A stretch of DNA of 64,000 nt, from contig OY759226.1 of NCBI GenBank assembly GCA_963662175.1, forward strand, positions 27,062,065 to 27,126,064, given 5' to 3'. The notes under the pieces are model-generated. The model made no database searches. It was not told where the DNA came from and saw only the letters and a list, made by a program, of their open reading frames with translations. Position numbers and translations under genes: made by a program. Below, in pieces: positions 1 through 11,520 of the stretch. Every line of letters starts with the position of its first letter. The first letter of the stretch is position 1. The stretch comes from Aradus depressus (Eukaryota; Arthropoda; Insecta; Hemiptera; Aradidae).

Positions 1-26
1 TGAATAAAAATTTAGGATAGGCAAAA
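1..26 (+). repeat. SINE-A fragment, central part
   Basis: The first bases match the SINE-A body just downstream of its conserved central block (TGAATAAAAATTTAGG). The copy is cut by the window edge, and the sequence after it is unrelated. Confidence 0.5.
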
Positions 27-630
27 TTACTTCCACAAGCCGCACGAAGTTAGCCGTTCGTATTTTTAATAATTAATATTTTTTTAATGTTCTTGGGCTC
101 GTTGGAAAGGTCTGAATTTTCCAGTTATTGGCAAAATAAAATAAAAATTTGCCAGTTATTTGGTCATGTGGAAAAAACGTCTGAAAGGTGCAATTTTTCA
201 TTTAAGTATATCTTCGTCAATATTTAATGTTTTAACACGTACAACCTCTTAAAATAAAGAAAAAATATCCTGAAATTTGCCAATGAATTTTTGAATTTGC
301 CAGGTGCATATTTTTCTGCTAATCCTTGCAATTATTCAAAACCAAGTTTCGGAGTTTCACCGTTAGGGGCGCTAGTTGCTGTAAAAGTTGTAAGCTACAT
401 CAATGACGGTGTATAAGTTGTTTTATAGTTACTTTCATGAGGTTCACTATCCGTGTTGCGTTGATCTGGCGCGCATGCGACTAGAATTTGATTAGAACTA
501 TTTGAATCTATGTACTACTATATAATATATTTTTATACAAATACCGCGACAAGATTTTGAATAATTATTTGAAAAAATTATCTTCATATATGTCCTTTAA
601 TTATGTTGCGCGAGGGAGGAGTTCTCCCCT
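27..630. other. AT-rich sequence, nothing recognised
   Basis: No exon-like open frame, RNA gene or repeat family from elsewhere in the window was recognised here. Confidence 0.5.
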
Positions 631-636
631 ACATAT

Positions 637-850
637 TAAACCTACCCTAAATTTTTATTCCACCTAGGGCAGGGAGGGATCTTTAACGAGTACCTGACAT
701 TGTACAGGCTCGGGACCATCGCGTAACGTCTCATCCTTAAGTTTATTTTACCTCCCAGATAAAATAAACTAAGGGCCTCGGTTGGGTTTCGAACCCACGG
801 TCTTGAGCTCAGAAGGCAAGCACGCATACCACTGAGCTACCGGCGCCCTC
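637..850 (-). repeat. SINE-A, 5' two thirds, minus strand
   Basis: On the minus strand this copy has the tRNA-like head with A box (TAGCTCAGTGGTATGCGTG) and B box (GGTTCGAAACC), then the central block. It lacks the 3' part with the CCTAA tail. The short open frame here is just SINE sequence. Confidence 0.85.
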
Positions 851-1234
851 CTTTTGATTTGACCGATTTGACATTCCCCTATTCCTCATACGAAGAAGTG
901 GAAGAAGGTTGGTTACCGTACACTCGCCCCCCCTCTACGTCACTGACACAATGAGAAGACCATTGACAGTATCTAATTGTGTTTCCTGTTTCCTCTTTAG
1001 TCTTTATGCAATTTCACAGAATAAATTATAAGATTATTATTCTGTCATCTTTGTCTTGTCTGTCTTATTTTGATGTTTCAAAAACATTTTTATGGACGTT
1101 AATCAAAAATTTGCGTCATGAGAAAGCGTTATCCGTTACGACACCAAAACGTCTATGTTATACTAGCTTTGGTGCAGGATGGAAAATTAATACATTCTCA
1201 CAATTAACATTCTCACTCAGTGAATACTGAATCT
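851..1234. other. no recognised feature
   Basis: Unique-looking AT-rich sequence between a SINE-A copy and a family B copy. The small open frame at 979-1230 has no recognisable motif and no splice context. Confidence 0.4.
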
Positions 1235-1373
1235 TCATAGAGTTTCACATTGATACATCGTCTACATCAGCAGTTATTACAGTTTTTGAGTTGAGCCTAT
1301 TTATCTTATCCGGCCTCTTCCCTTAGGCCAAGTCGACTGAATTTTGGATTTTACAAATAAAATTTCATCTCGA

Positions 1374-1712
1374 GGGTTAGGTTTTATGACTCATTCCCGG
1401 GCTTAACTACGAGGTCATATCGCCTACTACCAGAGTGCTCTATCGTCACTCTGGTGGACATGAGCCCGACTCTACTAAGGGAGTCCTAAATTTTGCCTTC
1501 CCGAAAATTTTTATTCCCCTAGGGTAGGGGTCTTTATACCTGACATCGTACAGGCTCGGGACCATCGCTTAACGTCCCACCCGAAGGAGGGCGTGCTTAA
1601 GTTTATTTTAACTCCCAGAAATAAAATAAACTAAGGGCCTCGGTCGGGTTTCGAACCCACGATCTTGAGCTCAGAAGACAAGTACGCATACCACTGAGCT
1701 ACCGGCGCCCTC
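1374..1712 (-). repeat. SINE-A, full length
   Basis: Complete minus-strand copy. It runs from a CCTAA-type tail at 1374 to the GGCGCC-containing start at about 1704-1712, and both Pol III boxes are present. It has inserted into a family B copy. Confidence 0.9.
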
Positions 1713-1747
1713 CTTTTATCTCGATATATTCATGATTCATCGGCTTT

Positions 1748-1781
1748 TTTTCATTTTTTTTTTTTTTTTTTTTTTTTTTTC
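1748..1781. repeat. poly-T tract
   Basis: A near-uninterrupted T run inside the right half of the family B copy. It lies where other B copies carry a shorter T run before the GGAATCTGGAGG-like motif. Confidence 0.8.
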
Positions 1782-2184
1782 ATTTTTGGAATTAGAAGCT
1801 TGGAAAACATGAGATTCCGTTGAAAATTCAACATCGAATTTCTGGCTGATTACTTAACTTGACGTATACTTGATAAAGCTGGTAAATAAAAACATACTTC
1901 AGGATAGCTATTACAAGACGACGCCCTTGAGGTGGGCAGATTGCCGTCCTCAAACGGAAGTACAGATGCCACTCTTTTGCCATCTGTTATATAATTTTCT
2001 ATTTATAGAAGTACCTATTTTAAAGGTAAATTTGGTACCTCTATAATCAGTGAAAGACGCTCTTCACAAAAATAATAAAAAAAACATTATCATCCTCAAA
2101 AGAAGTGAAAGAGCAAATTGAACAGCTTTCTATGAAAGGCGTATTATGTTCTTCCCTAAGCATGAACTAGCTGCGGTGCCCAGG

Positions 2185-2430
2185 CATTAAGCCTTCCCGT
2201 ATTTCTCCTTTGGGCGATTTGGCTGAAAATCGATAGGCGACATCGTAGGGATTATGGCATGGTAGACTGAACACAAAAACCCCGATAACTGCCGATGTAA
2301 TGAATGTATCGACACAAAATTTAGTATGTACATTTAAGAGCCCCTATGTAAGTCAATTATTGATTATTAGCGTAAACGGTGGACTGGTTTTGGAGGGGGA
2401 CTGAAAAATTAATTGATAATTTCGTCTTTT
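2185..2430. repeat. family B fragments, mixed orientation
   Basis: It contains the B motif GGCGATTTGGCTGAAAATCG in one direction, then the reversed motif GCCGATGTAATGAATGTATC. This suggests rearranged or nested B copies. Confidence 0.55.
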
Positions 2431-3410
2431 TCGGTGATACACCGACTAGGTACTTTTTTTATTTATAAATGTTTCACTTCCCAACAGTATATTCGAGCGA
2501 GAAATGTATATACATTTGATTCATACACTTTTTCCCTCAAATTGTCTTGGTTAAGGTTGAGCAAGTGTGAAGTAAGATCAATAGAATACTCGTTATTTTC
2601 TTTTTATGCTTTGGCACCATTGAGCAATATAAGGAGGGGGTCCTCAACTTATATAGTCTGTAACTCTGAAAATCATAACGACTAGGGGGGGAGTTAGTCT
2701 GAACTAGAACCATGCTAGTTGACTAATCCGACCTTGGCTTGAGTCTCAGAGAAAACAAGACGGTATTGTAGGAGAATAGACAAAAAAAATTTCGACAAAA
2801 TATGTCCTTTTTTATTTCTATATAATAATTGTCTTTCGACACACACCCGGGTGATGAAGATCTACAGGGTACTTATAGATACCTGAAATTTGTGACGTAA
2901 CTGAATCACCGGCTATGAACTTCATTTTATTATGCTATGAACTTTATTTTTTTATTCAATGCCTTTAAATAATCACAAAATGAGACAAATGATAAATAGG
3001 CTACCTCCTCCCAGAAGACGGAGTCTGAGTATGGGAGGGGAGCAGTCAGCTAGGACTGTACATCGCTGTTAATAGTTAAACATATTATAGAGAGAAGAAA
3101 TACAAAAAAAGAGAAATAAAAAAAATTAATAAATAAATAAAAAATAGTATCTTTAGTAAAAAAAAAAAAAATTAGAAAAGAAAAAGTGACAAAAAATAAG
3201 AAATATTCTCGTAATATAGAAGAAAAATAAAATAAAAATTGATGAATAATGAAGTGCTGATGGAATGAACATGGCAACCCGGTGACTATATTATAAGTCA
3301 TATTATGACTTACATAGTTGCTTCTGAATCCAGAACACAATTAACAAATTATATATATATATATAATTATATATATATAAAATTATAAATATAATTTGTT
3401 AACTGTTTTA
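2431..3410. other. AT-rich gap with simple repeats
   Basis: No gene was recognised. It includes A/T-rich low-complexity DNA around 3090-3260 and a short TA microsatellite at about 3350-3380. Open frames here are composition artefacts. Confidence 0.5.
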
Positions 3411-3416
3411 GGCTCA

Positions 3417-3740
3417 TTACAAAATAAATTCAAGCTTTCTAGCATTTGATTGTGCAAGCTTGTTTAAAACTGTTTCAGACTCTAGATGAATGTCTCTCTC
3501 TGTGTATTGACATCAGAGCTAATCCATTCAATCTGTCTTGGCTAGTACTATTTCTGATATAGCTTTTCATACGTCTAAGGCTTGAGAAAGCTCCAATTTT
3601 CGAAAACCTGTGAATTGTTGGGAAAATGTTCTTGTCACATTGTTTTAGGATTGAAATAAAATATTTTCGAACTGCTTTCTCTGTCTAAGGTGAAGCTTCA
3701 CCAGGATCCACACGATCTCTAGTAGGGAAATGTTTCAAGT
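3417..3740 (-). pseudogene. hAT-type transposase, C-terminal dimerisation region remnant
   Basis: Reading the minus strand gives FSSLRRMKSYIRN, then SQDRLNGLALMSIHR, and after a frameshift LESETVLNKLA and a stop codon at 3417-3419. The pattern (E/G)-x-F-S-x-L-(R)-x-K-(S/T)-Y-(I/L)-R then RLNGLAL(M/L)SI is the C-terminal hAT dimerisation motif found in hAT and zinc-finger MYM-type transposase relatives. Upstream in the same direction are weak traces of the same protein. The frameshift near 3490-3500 and lack of the catalytic core mark it as a decayed fragment. The family is recognised by motif memory; a protein search would be decisive. Confidence 0.6.
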
Positions 3741-4175
3741 CAATAAATTATTTCATGCAAGTAAAAATAGTTTTGACGTGAAAACGTCTATTCGCTCGCT
3801 AAGCACAGTGATAGCCGGTCAAACTTTCTTGTGTTACAGATTTCAATCGATAATAACTACGAGACTAATAATGCGATAACAACGGTTGAGGTCACAATGG
3901 ATAGAGCATGTCTGTACGTGTTTGTTTTGCAGTGTTTGTTTTGCCTATGACGTTATCGGGCTAGTGTGGGATCCGGCGGATGATTTTTGCGAATTAGCGT
4001 TGTGTAAAATTAGAAATTAGTGTAGCGTGACAATGCGTTTAGATAGGACGTTGATTCGGGTGTCATTGTAAAGAGCTTGAGGAGCACTATTAGGACTCAA
4101 AGTGAAACAATAAAAATATTCTCTGAAATATATGTAAAAATCTGTATTAAATTGAAAATTGTAAAAAAATTAAAG

Positions 4176-4319
4176 ATGTCGACTCATATGAATCGTAAAT
4201 ATGCGCGGAATTATAGAACACGCAAATCAGAGGAAAGCTCGCATCAAAAGGAATTTAAAAAGCCTAAAAAGTCTAGTGCCGAGCAAATGCAAGAGCTACG
4301 GCAGCATGAACAACATTAA
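4176..4319 (+). pseudogene. short Lys/Arg-rich frame, possible transposon N-terminal remnant
   Basis: The frame from the ATG at 4176 encodes about 47 residues rich in Lys, Arg, Glu and Ser. It ends in a stretch like KKSSAEQMQELRQHE, which resembles decayed (A/S)ERxREYR units seen near the N-termini of proteins from several eukaryotic transposons. The sequence upstream (3750-4170) has no other coding trace. I do not recognise a specific family, and it may simply be chance. Confidence 0.25.
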
Positions 4320-4900
4320 GGCGTAGTCAATACAGTGTGAGGTGGCCTGTGTTACTTTAGCTACCTCAGACCCTTGCTACATACAATAAACTTGTGATTT
4401 ATCTATTCTGTAACCATACTACTCTGTATAACCATTGTATTAAAGAGATTGATAATTAAATTACATATTAATACGAAACACTTGTTATGATTTTATGCCG
4501 ACGTTTTCACGGAAAATCTACGGAGTGGACCTTCACTACGCCTTAATTTTTATTATTTACAAAATGGACAATCCTTTTTTTAAAGCAGTTATTATGATTT
4601 TTGGATTGAGTGTCCCTCTGATCCACCCTCCAACTAATCTCACTTTTTTGTATCCATTTTTTTTTTTTTTTTTTTCTCTCAAGGTTATACACAATAACAC
4701 AAAAACGTTACTTGATGATGTTTTAAAAAACAAGGAACTAGTTGAAAATTACAATAAATTCATTGACAAAAAAAATAATTTTATATTACAAGAGGAAAAA
4801 AAGTGATTGTACTTTCCTGGTATGATTAAGTTTCCTCTCTCCCTCTGAAAACAATTCTTCTATTAGAATAAAAAGTAATAAGTGTCTTACCCTCATACTT
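4320..4900. other. no recognised feature
   Basis: AT-rich sequence with a T run at about 4657-4675. The open frame at 4495-4806 is interrupted by low-complexity sequence and has no known motif. Confidence 0.4.
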
Positions 4901-4904
4901 AATT

Positions 4905-5030
4905 TGTTGAGTGTTTTTGAGTTTCCCTTTGGTCGATTTGGCTGAAAATCAATAAATGTCGTCCTTATTCATTCCATTGGTAATTATCATGTTCACAGAC
5001 ACACTCGCTTCACAGACAGACAGGAAATTA
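4905..5030 (+). repeat. family B fragment
   Basis: Forward-strand B motifs: TTTGGTCGATTTGGCTGAAA, then an ATCATGTTCACAGACACAC stretch and a short CAGACAGACAGG end. Confidence 0.6.
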
Positions 5031-5339
5031 CTTAGTTTAGCTGGAGATGTATGCACCAGGTTACGTAAAACTGCATTAGTATGTAATGATGGAAAAGATA
5101 ATAGTGTGTTTCTTTTTATGAATTAACTTGCTGCATTTCTCGAATGGTGTTTATTAATTAATGATAATTGTTAATGGTAATTATATATTGGCAATAAAAG
5201 TGTCATTGGGAATCTTTGTAACCATGAAATAATAATTGACATTATGAAAGAATGCCGTTCAGTTGACTACAGCAGGCAGACCTGACTGCGAGATACAAAT
5301 CTTCATGGTTATATCCGTAACGTTTCTGAAATCCTAACA

Positions 5340-5560
5340 ATTTATACTCATCTGGTAGTGTATCCTATACAATGTATAGGCGAAGTTATGTAATCGGTCA
5401 AAAATTCAATGTAGAATTTTCTTTGGAATTTCATATATTCCAAAAAAATTTTAAAAAATCCTAAATGTGTAAGTATCTCTGTGTGTGTAACTCCTCGTAG
5501 AATGAATACATCTATAAGTAATGTTGTATGTCTAGAACCCCATAACAATGACACATATTA
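5340..5560 (-). repeat. family B 3' end, reverse orientation
   Basis: It begins with GAAGTTATGTAATCGGTCAA, the reverse complement of the B 3' terminal motif TTGACCGATTACATAACTTC, and continues with the reversed terminal segment. Confidence 0.6.
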
Positions 5561-5631
5561 ATTTTCCGCGAAATCGGACGAAGAGAAGAAGGTTCAATTC
5601 AAAAACTCAAATAACTCCCACGACATGTTTG

Positions 5632-5943
5632 AGGACGCCGGTAGCTCAGTGGTATGCGTGCTTGCTTATTGAGCTCAAGATCGCGGGTACGAAACCCGGC
5701 CGAGGCTCTTAATTTTTTTTATCTAGGAAGTAAAAAAAACGTAAGTGCACCGTCCTTCAGATGGAACCTTAAGCGATGATCCCGATCCAGTCCGTTGTCA
5801 GATACTCGTTAAAGACCCCTTATCCAAGGTGAATAAAAATTTAGGGTGGGCAAATTTTAGGACTCCTATAGAAGAGTCGGGCTCATGTCTACCAGAGAAA
5901 CGAAAGAGCACTCTGGTAGTAGGCGATAAGACCTTGTAGTTTT
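5632..5943 (+). repeat. SINE-A, nearly complete
   Basis: Head with A box (GTAGCTCAGTGGTATGCGTG) and B box (GGGTACGAAACC), central block and 3' body on the plus strand. It ends in the TAGTAGGCGATAAGACC segment without the CCTAA tail. Confidence 0.85.
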
Positions 5944-6435
5944 CTAGTTGATTAATTCGTACTGGGGAAGTACACGCTCGTATAAATGAGTTTTACTTAC
6001 TTATTATCTAAAAAAAAAAATGGCTGGTCCGGATAAGTGACATTTTACCACCACTTTGACCTCATTATTAGCTTGGTGCCGCCAATGATGTACCTACGTA
6101 TCGCAATTAAGGAGAGACGGGGCAGCATGGAATTAAAAAAGTCTGAGACGGCGGGGATCAAAAATGTTCGAAAAATTGTGTTATATAATTATTTATGGAT
6201 ATTTATCACGATTATGTTTCCTTATTTTTTTTTTCATTTATTCGTTCGTGTTTTTTATTGTGAAAACTGAACCCATCATGACGTACAAACAATTGATTTT
6301 TTTTCTTGTTTTATTTAATGTGTGCATTATAAAGAGAATCGTGATGTTTGTATTAAAAAATAACAATAAAATAAACAACAAGGCTGCATGCTGGTGTACG
6401 TTGTAACAACTAACATTTGACAAATCAGAAATAAC
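5944..6435. other. no recognised feature
   Basis: AT-rich sequence. Overlapping open frames on both strands (6037-6423) lack motifs and look like composition artefacts. Confidence 0.4.
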
Positions 6436-6439
6436 ACAG

Positions 6440-6690
6440 GTAGTTATTATGACTCATGCCCGGGCTTTACCTATGAGGTCATATCGCCTACTACCAGAGC
6501 ACTCTTTCGTCACTATTGTGGACATGAGCCTGACTACTGTGGGAGTCATAAATATTGCCTACCCATGTTTAGTAGTTATCTTTAACGAGTACTTGATATT
6601 GTACTGACTCAGGACCGCCATTTAAGGTCTCCCCCGAAGGACGGCGTTCTCAAGAATCCCCCTAGATAAAGTCGGCCGAGTTTCGAGTGC
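6440..6690 (-). repeat. SINE-A, diverged copy with AACTA-type tail
   Basis: Minus-strand body from a TAGTTATTATGACTCATGCC junction to the B box region. The central block is recognisable but diverged and the A box is lost. Confidence 0.75.
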
Positions 6691-6884
6691 GTTTTCCGGG
6701 TTCCCTCTTCCCTTTCTTGTTTCAAGGCTGCTTAAGAACACAAAACAGAGCAACGCCTGTTAACCGGCCAGTAGGAGTCATGGAATGGTATTCGATTCGG
6801 ATATATGAGATCTCATCCTTTTCAGAAAAGTTGAAAATTACAACATTTTCTTTTTCCTGGTTTATAGATATGAAACCTAAGGCC

Positions 6885-7135
6885 CTAGCAAGATTCGAAC
6901 CCGCGATCTTTGTCTGTCATAGCTCCCAGTTTATATCATCTCACCCATATATCATATCGCCTACTACCAGAGCGCTCTTTCTTTACTCTGGTGGAAATAA
7001 GTCCGAGTCTACTGTGGGATTCTTAAATGTTGCCTATCCTAAGTTTGCATTCATCTAGGGTAGGGGACTTTAATGAGTGATATCGTACAGGCTCTCGACG
7101 CTTAACGTCCCATCCGAAGGACAACGTGCTCAAGG
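6885..7135 (-). repeat. SINE-A fragments
   Basis: A B-box-like piece (AAGATTCGAACCCGCGATCTT) at about 6888-6910 precedes a separate minus-strand body at 6947-7135. The order indicates two truncated copies rather than one. Confidence 0.65.
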
Positions 7136-7139
7136 TTGA

Positions 7140-7530
7140 AATAACACAATGGCTCCGTGTAAAAGTAAACTGTACTACGTTCGTTGATATGTACACGCAT
7201 TCTCCAATGTTTTATTATTAATATTTATTTAGAAATGTTATTGTTTTCTCATATTTATATGCTCCAACTTTTCTGTAACTTCATTCGACAAAAATGTGTT
7301 CAGAAACACCAGAATGTTGACATTTATGTCGAATGTCCACCTCCCCGTCTTTGGTTAGTAAGCCTAGAAGAGCAGAAGACTGAACTAGGAGAAGAAACAG
7401 AAATTATATTGTCCAAGGTGAGAGATTAGCTTGGAGTGGACATAGATTTGGTCTTTAAGGCTGTAGAGCTATAATAGGTAAGGACAAAGGGAATCGTGAG
7501 GTTCGTAACCATGAAATTCTAGGCTAGAAT
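7140..7530. other. no recognised feature
   Basis: Includes an 81-codon open frame (7184-7429) without recognisable motifs or clear splice sites. Confidence 0.35.
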
Positions 7531-7535
7531 CAATA

Positions 7536-7812
7536 GTTATTGTGACTCATGCCTGGGCTTTAACCGAGGTATTATCGCCTACTACCAGAGCGATCTTTCA
7601 TCGCTCTGGTGGACTATATAGTGGGAGTACTAAATTGTCCCTACTCAGTTTTATTCAACTAGGAAAGGGGTCTTAAACGAGTACCTGACACTGCATACTC
7701 GAGATCATTGCTAAGAGTTTAATCCGAAGGACGGCATGCTCAAGGTTTCCCAGATAAAAAATCCTATGGGCCTCGACCGGGTTTCGAACCCGCGATCTTC
7801 AGCTCAGTATGC
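7536..7812 (-). repeat. SINE-A, diverged copy
   Basis: Minus-strand copy from TATTGTGACTCATGCC to the B box and the start of the anticodon-like arm; the A box end is missing. Confidence 0.8.
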
Positions 7813-7814
7813 AA

Positions 7815-8690
7815 TTTTATTCATCTAAAAGTTTGTTTTTAATCAAGTAATCACTTGTATTCCTTCCGGACAGTTCCAGTTCAGTTAAAATGCGACCAAT
7901 GAGAATTTATAGAATCTTTTAGACTTTAGAAATCCTATATATACCAGAAATTGGTAAGTCAGTCATTTATGTTTCAATTGTTCTTAAATTTCCTTTTTTA
8001 AAAAAGGGAGAGTCCTAGATTTTTTCCTAATAGTTTATTTGCGAGACAGCATCTCCTATCTGTTCTTTATGTAAAGAACAGCCCTTAAGAGTTTGGAGGC
8101 ATCAATGTTTCTATTCTTCCTGGAGCTTTTCCAGATCTTCGAACATTCAAAATTCATCAAATAAAATCCTCTCCAGTTTAAACAAATACAGAGATAAAAT
8201 ACTTTTAAAATGAGCTTCACCGGGTAGAACGGATCCAGGACTACCACTGAGGCACTTCTCCCCCCTCTGGCTACGCCATCAGTTTGTTGGTTTCTTCTGG
8301 AGCTGACCTTGTCCTTGCCCAATCAGATAGACTCTCCATTCATGAAGATGAGAAACGTTTAATGAATTATAATCAACAACAACAAAAGCGCAAAAACAAC
8401 TCATACTAATGTATGCGCAGGTCGGCCTTCACGTAGCCCTTTTATTGATTTCGTAGTTTGCGTCATTTCAATTTTTTTTGTAAATGATCTCATCTCTGCT
8501 GTTGAGGGTGGGTTCATTGAACTTTTACGCATGCTCGAAAGTAGCAGTGATCCCTCAGTAAGCCTATACTACAGCCTGGGCAGAAGAACCTGATGTACTC
8601 TGGTACTTGATATAGTACTCTGGTTCTTGATAGAAAGTTAGCTAACCGCTCAAAAATTCGTTGCTGGGTTTTTACCGGAATTTCAAATGT
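7815..8690. other. no recognised feature
   Basis: No coding motif, RNA gene or known repeat seen. A minus-strand frame (8056-8322) has no recognisable domain. Confidence 0.4.
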
Positions 8691-8695
8691 TAGTC

Positions 8696-8888
8696 GTTAA
8701 ATGGCGGTCCTGAGCCAGTACGATATCAGGTACCTACTCGTTAAAGGTAACTACTAAACATGGGTAGGCAATATTTACGACTCCCACTGTCGTCGGGCTC
8801 ATGTCCACCAGAGTGACGAAAGAGTGTTCTGGTAGTAGGCGATATGACCTTGTAATTATAGCCCGGACATTAGTCACAATAACTAACA
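8696..8888 (+). repeat. SINE-A, 3' half
   Basis: Plus-strand central block and 3' body, ending GTCACAATAACTAAC (the AACTA tail type). Confidence 0.8.
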
Positions 8889-9289
8889 ATCCATACTTTT
8901 TTTTTTTACCACACCCGCCATATTGAATACACATTTTGAAAGTAATCTATTTCAAATCAACTCACATGCAAATATTTCGGTTTTATGACCCTATAATTTT
9001 TTGGTGACAGTTTATATTTTTCCTGACGTTGGGCCTTTTTTCAGAATATTTTCGATAAAAGCGCAACTTTTCTGCTCTATATTTGGACTCTAGAGTGACG
9101 CACACAGCCCGTTATAAAGTTCGCTTTTCGGGTTTCAACCTACGAAACCCGAAAAATGGAACAGGTTTCAACAACTGCACAAAAAAAAGTAGTTGCATCA
9201 GAGACTGGTTTCGAAAGAGAAGTGCAGTTTCCAAACTTTTGTCAATTAAGTTGACCCAACATCAGTCCATCTAATAATAATATTTATGT

Positions 9290-9440
9290 AGCAAATCACT
9301 CTTCATTGGGTTTGATAATTTTGAAACCATATACAAAATTTCATATCGATTGATTCGTTCAGTCAAGAGTTTCAGTCAAGAGTTTCAGTCAACTCTCTCA
9401 TCTCTCTTTCGTCTTTGGCCGATTTGTCTGTAAATCAAGA
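9290..9440 (+). repeat. family B fragment
   Basis: Contains a B-like AAATTTCATATCGATTGATTC segment and TTTGGCCGATTTGTCTG. The unit AGTCAAGAGTTTC is locally repeated at 9361-9390. Confidence 0.45.
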
Positions 9441-10080
9441 GGTGTCTTTCTTATTGCCTTCTGGTCTCACATTAATAAGTTAACTGCACTCCAGCCTTAA
9501 TACCCCTTACCATCCGAATCATCGATTATTATAAGTTCGATTTTACCAACCATGATACATTTTCAGGTGGTTATCCATATTAGGTTATGTTACCTCCCTT
9601 TTGGCCGATATTGTTGTCATTAGAGAGATATTTAGAAAAAAAACATAAAATTAAAATTTTTAAAAACCCCCGACACAATTTTTAAAAAAATTGATTCATT
9701 ATTTTTTTTACTGAAACTTTCGTGGAGAGAGCTTTTTTTTTGGCGGGGGGGGGGATTGGCTTGATAAATATTTGAGCTCAAACTCCAAGTCTCTAGCTAT
9801 AATAGAGGCCGAGATCCATTCAGGCTCTCTTGGAGACGGCATACCCGATTTTCACCAAAAATGGCTAAGAACCAGCTCTTGAAACGAAAAAACAGCTTTG
9901 AAATCGGTTCAGCTGTTTTGGAGCTACTATGCCACAGACAGACACACACAAAAGGCTTCAAACTTATAACACCCTCCTTTGGCGTCGGCTGTTAATAAGA
10001 AAATTTACCCTAAGAACGTAAGGTCCCTCTTTTGAAAAAAGTACACCTACGAAGTTACTCAACCTGTACTTACTTCACTT
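9441..10080. other. no gene; probable unclassified repeat
   Basis: Has homopolymer tracts near 9730-9755 and a segment about an 'ATACCCGATTTTCACCAAAAATGG' style phrase followed by ACAGACAGACACACAC, similar in tone to interspersed repeats. No second copy in this window was aligned. Confidence 0.3.
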
Positions 10081-10084
10081 ATTT

Positions 10085-10355
10085 ACTTTCCCTGGCGCTA
10101 CAGTTCTTGTAGAACCTGAACCTCCACAACGATCTTCCGCCATTCTTCTCTATCCCTCTCCCACCCATCCTCCACGTCTTCCAACCAACATAAGCGGGGG
10201 CTTTTTCTTCTTCTCTGTCCTCCTGGGTGTCCCTTCAGGTTCTATCCTATGTAAATGTCCCAGCCGCCCCTTCTTCACGACGGCCACCCTCATGAACAGA
10301 TCCCTCAGCTCTTTATTGTACCGTACATTACATCTGGGTGGTTCAGGCCACACTT
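10085..10355 (-). pseudogene. LINE ORF C-terminal tail remnant
   Basis: The minus strand reads NKELRDLFMRVAVVKKGRLG, then HLHRIEPEGTPRR, then a GRRGG.. region and, after a stop, REEWRKIVVEVQ. The order (K)-GRL-x-x-L-H-x-x-R-x-E-P-E-x-x-P-R-R, then a GRP/GRR block, then W(R)xIV is the tail after the reverse transcriptase domain of many insect non-LTR elements. The related 43,193-43,450 fragment shows the same order. It is broken by stops and isolated. Confidence 0.5.
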
Positions 10356-10362
10356 ATAAATT

Positions 10363-10700
10363 TTCGTCTCAATACATTCTATCGACAGTTAATATAGTTT
10401 TTCTGTTAAGCCTCCTCCCTAATTTCCGACTTCTCTTCAGTCGATTTGACTGAGTTCTGGATTCACATATAAAATTTAGTGGCGATAAATTTATTCAATT
10501 GGAATTTATAGTGTTCACAGACACACCACTATACCCATCCAGCGTTCATATTCTGGAGGTCGGAAAACATAAAATTCCATTAAAAACTCTGCATCGAATT
10601 TTTAAATGTTCTCTTATATTTCGTATATCTGAGAGAAGTAAAATAAATTCCGATATAGAATCTACATTATTATGGCGTGTCGCAATTGAAACTGTATAGT
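10363..10700 (+). repeat. family B, central and 3' part
   Basis: Forward B motifs in order: TCTCAATACATTCTATCG, a TCCGACTTCTCTTCAGTCGA phrase, ATAGTGTTCACAGACACACC, and GGTCGGAAAACATAAAATTC. The copy ends before the CTTCCCC palindrome. Confidence 0.65.
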
Positions 10701-10892
10701 TTGGGTTCAAGCTTGCTCCTTAAAAAATCATTAAAAGAAAAAAAAAACAGGGCTGACTATATGTGAAAAAAAAAAAAAAATTGTGAGGCAAGTATAAGGA
10801 AGTTGATATTGCCACACACCGCCCGCTCCTGTTGCATTTTAGTACGAGAAATGTTTCTTCTGGATCCAAATATGCAATATCAATTTTAATTG

Positions 10893-10923
<31 letters not shown>

Positions 10924-11230
10924 GGTTAAGTATGAAGCTTCACACGCCGAGCGTTAATATAACCTAACTACGTAAATTATAAATTTTCCTGAAAAGTTGC
11001 TCTTAGGGAAATACGCAATAGTGCTGGAGCGCGACGCAGCGCATTGCGAAAACATTCTGCAAAGCATACTAGAAACGTATCGGACCGCAACACATCGCAT
11101 CGCATTTACTAACTGAAAATTGTTTTTTTAAATGGATAGTTATGAAGAAGAATATATATTTCAAATGTTTTTTTTTTTCTTAGTTTTTATTTAACGTCGC
11201 ATCGACTTTAGGGTCATTAGCGACGACTAT
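10701..11230. other. poly-A tracts and low-complexity sequence
   Basis: Contains A runs at about 10765-10780 and 10893-10920. Around 11,030-11,110 a GCGACGCAGCGCATTGCG phrase begins a short GC-rich stretch. No gene recognised. Confidence 0.5.
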
Positions 11231-11235
11231 TGCGT

Positions 11236-11520
11236 CTACATGTCCTCGTAGAACTTTGCGTCTTGAAGGAATTGGATGTACCTATTCGTCGGTTGGTGTT
11301 TGAAGTAGTTTGTGCAGTCCGGCGTCGGCTGTTCAAGTCCAACAAGTAAGTAGGAATGTGTCAGTTTCGTATGTCCAAGTCTTAGTCTTGTGATGATCAC
11401 CGTGTCTCGTCTGTTCACGCTGCTTGCAGGTTTCCATGGCTTGTTTTCGTCTTTTATTTTTCGGAGTTTGTTGTCTTCCGTCTGAGTCCATTGATTGTTC
11501 CAGTGTTGTTCATTATTTTT
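11236..11520 (-). pseudogene. LINE ORF2 3' fragment (jockey-like)
   Basis: The minus frame contains NNQWTQTEDNKLRKIKDENK, then NRRDTVIITRLRLGHTKLTH and SYLLVG. The order W..E..NKLR.IK...PW, then RR.(E/T)V.(I/L)TRLR(I/L)GHT.LTH is the region just after RNase H or RT in many insect non-LTR elements. The zinc-finger tail that should follow is degenerate (TPDCTNYFKHQ). The ORF reads through an AT-rich upstream flank. It is a 5'-truncated relic. Confidence 0.65.

Larger units (their letters stand above)
1235..1895 (+). repeat. family B copy split by a SINE-A insertion
   Basis: The left part (about 1235-1373) has the B hallmarks: a cluster like ATCAGCAGTTATTACAG followed by a pyrimidine-rich stretch and a GTCGACTGA motif. 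The right part (1713-1895) resumes with TATATTCATGATTCATCGG and runs into the B 3' end (GGAAAACATGAGATTCCGTT). The halves are separated by the SINE-A copy at 1374-1712, which is flanked by a near-identical ~10-bp duplication (TTCATCTCGA / TTTATCTCGA). Confidence 0.65.

Noticed and set aside
3050..3340. Long minus-strand AT-rich frame
   Set aside because: The translation is almost all Phe, Ile, Ser and Leu from low-complexity DNA.
5632..5710. tRNA genes at the heads of SINE-A and SINE-B copies
   Set aside because: The heads have A and B boxes but run directly into a conserved non-tRNA body and occur in many dispersed, duplicated copies, so these are SINEs, not functional tRNA genes.
6037..6423. 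Overlapping membrane-like frames on both strands
   Set aside because: Hydrophobicity follows from AT-rich composition; no splice context or motif.
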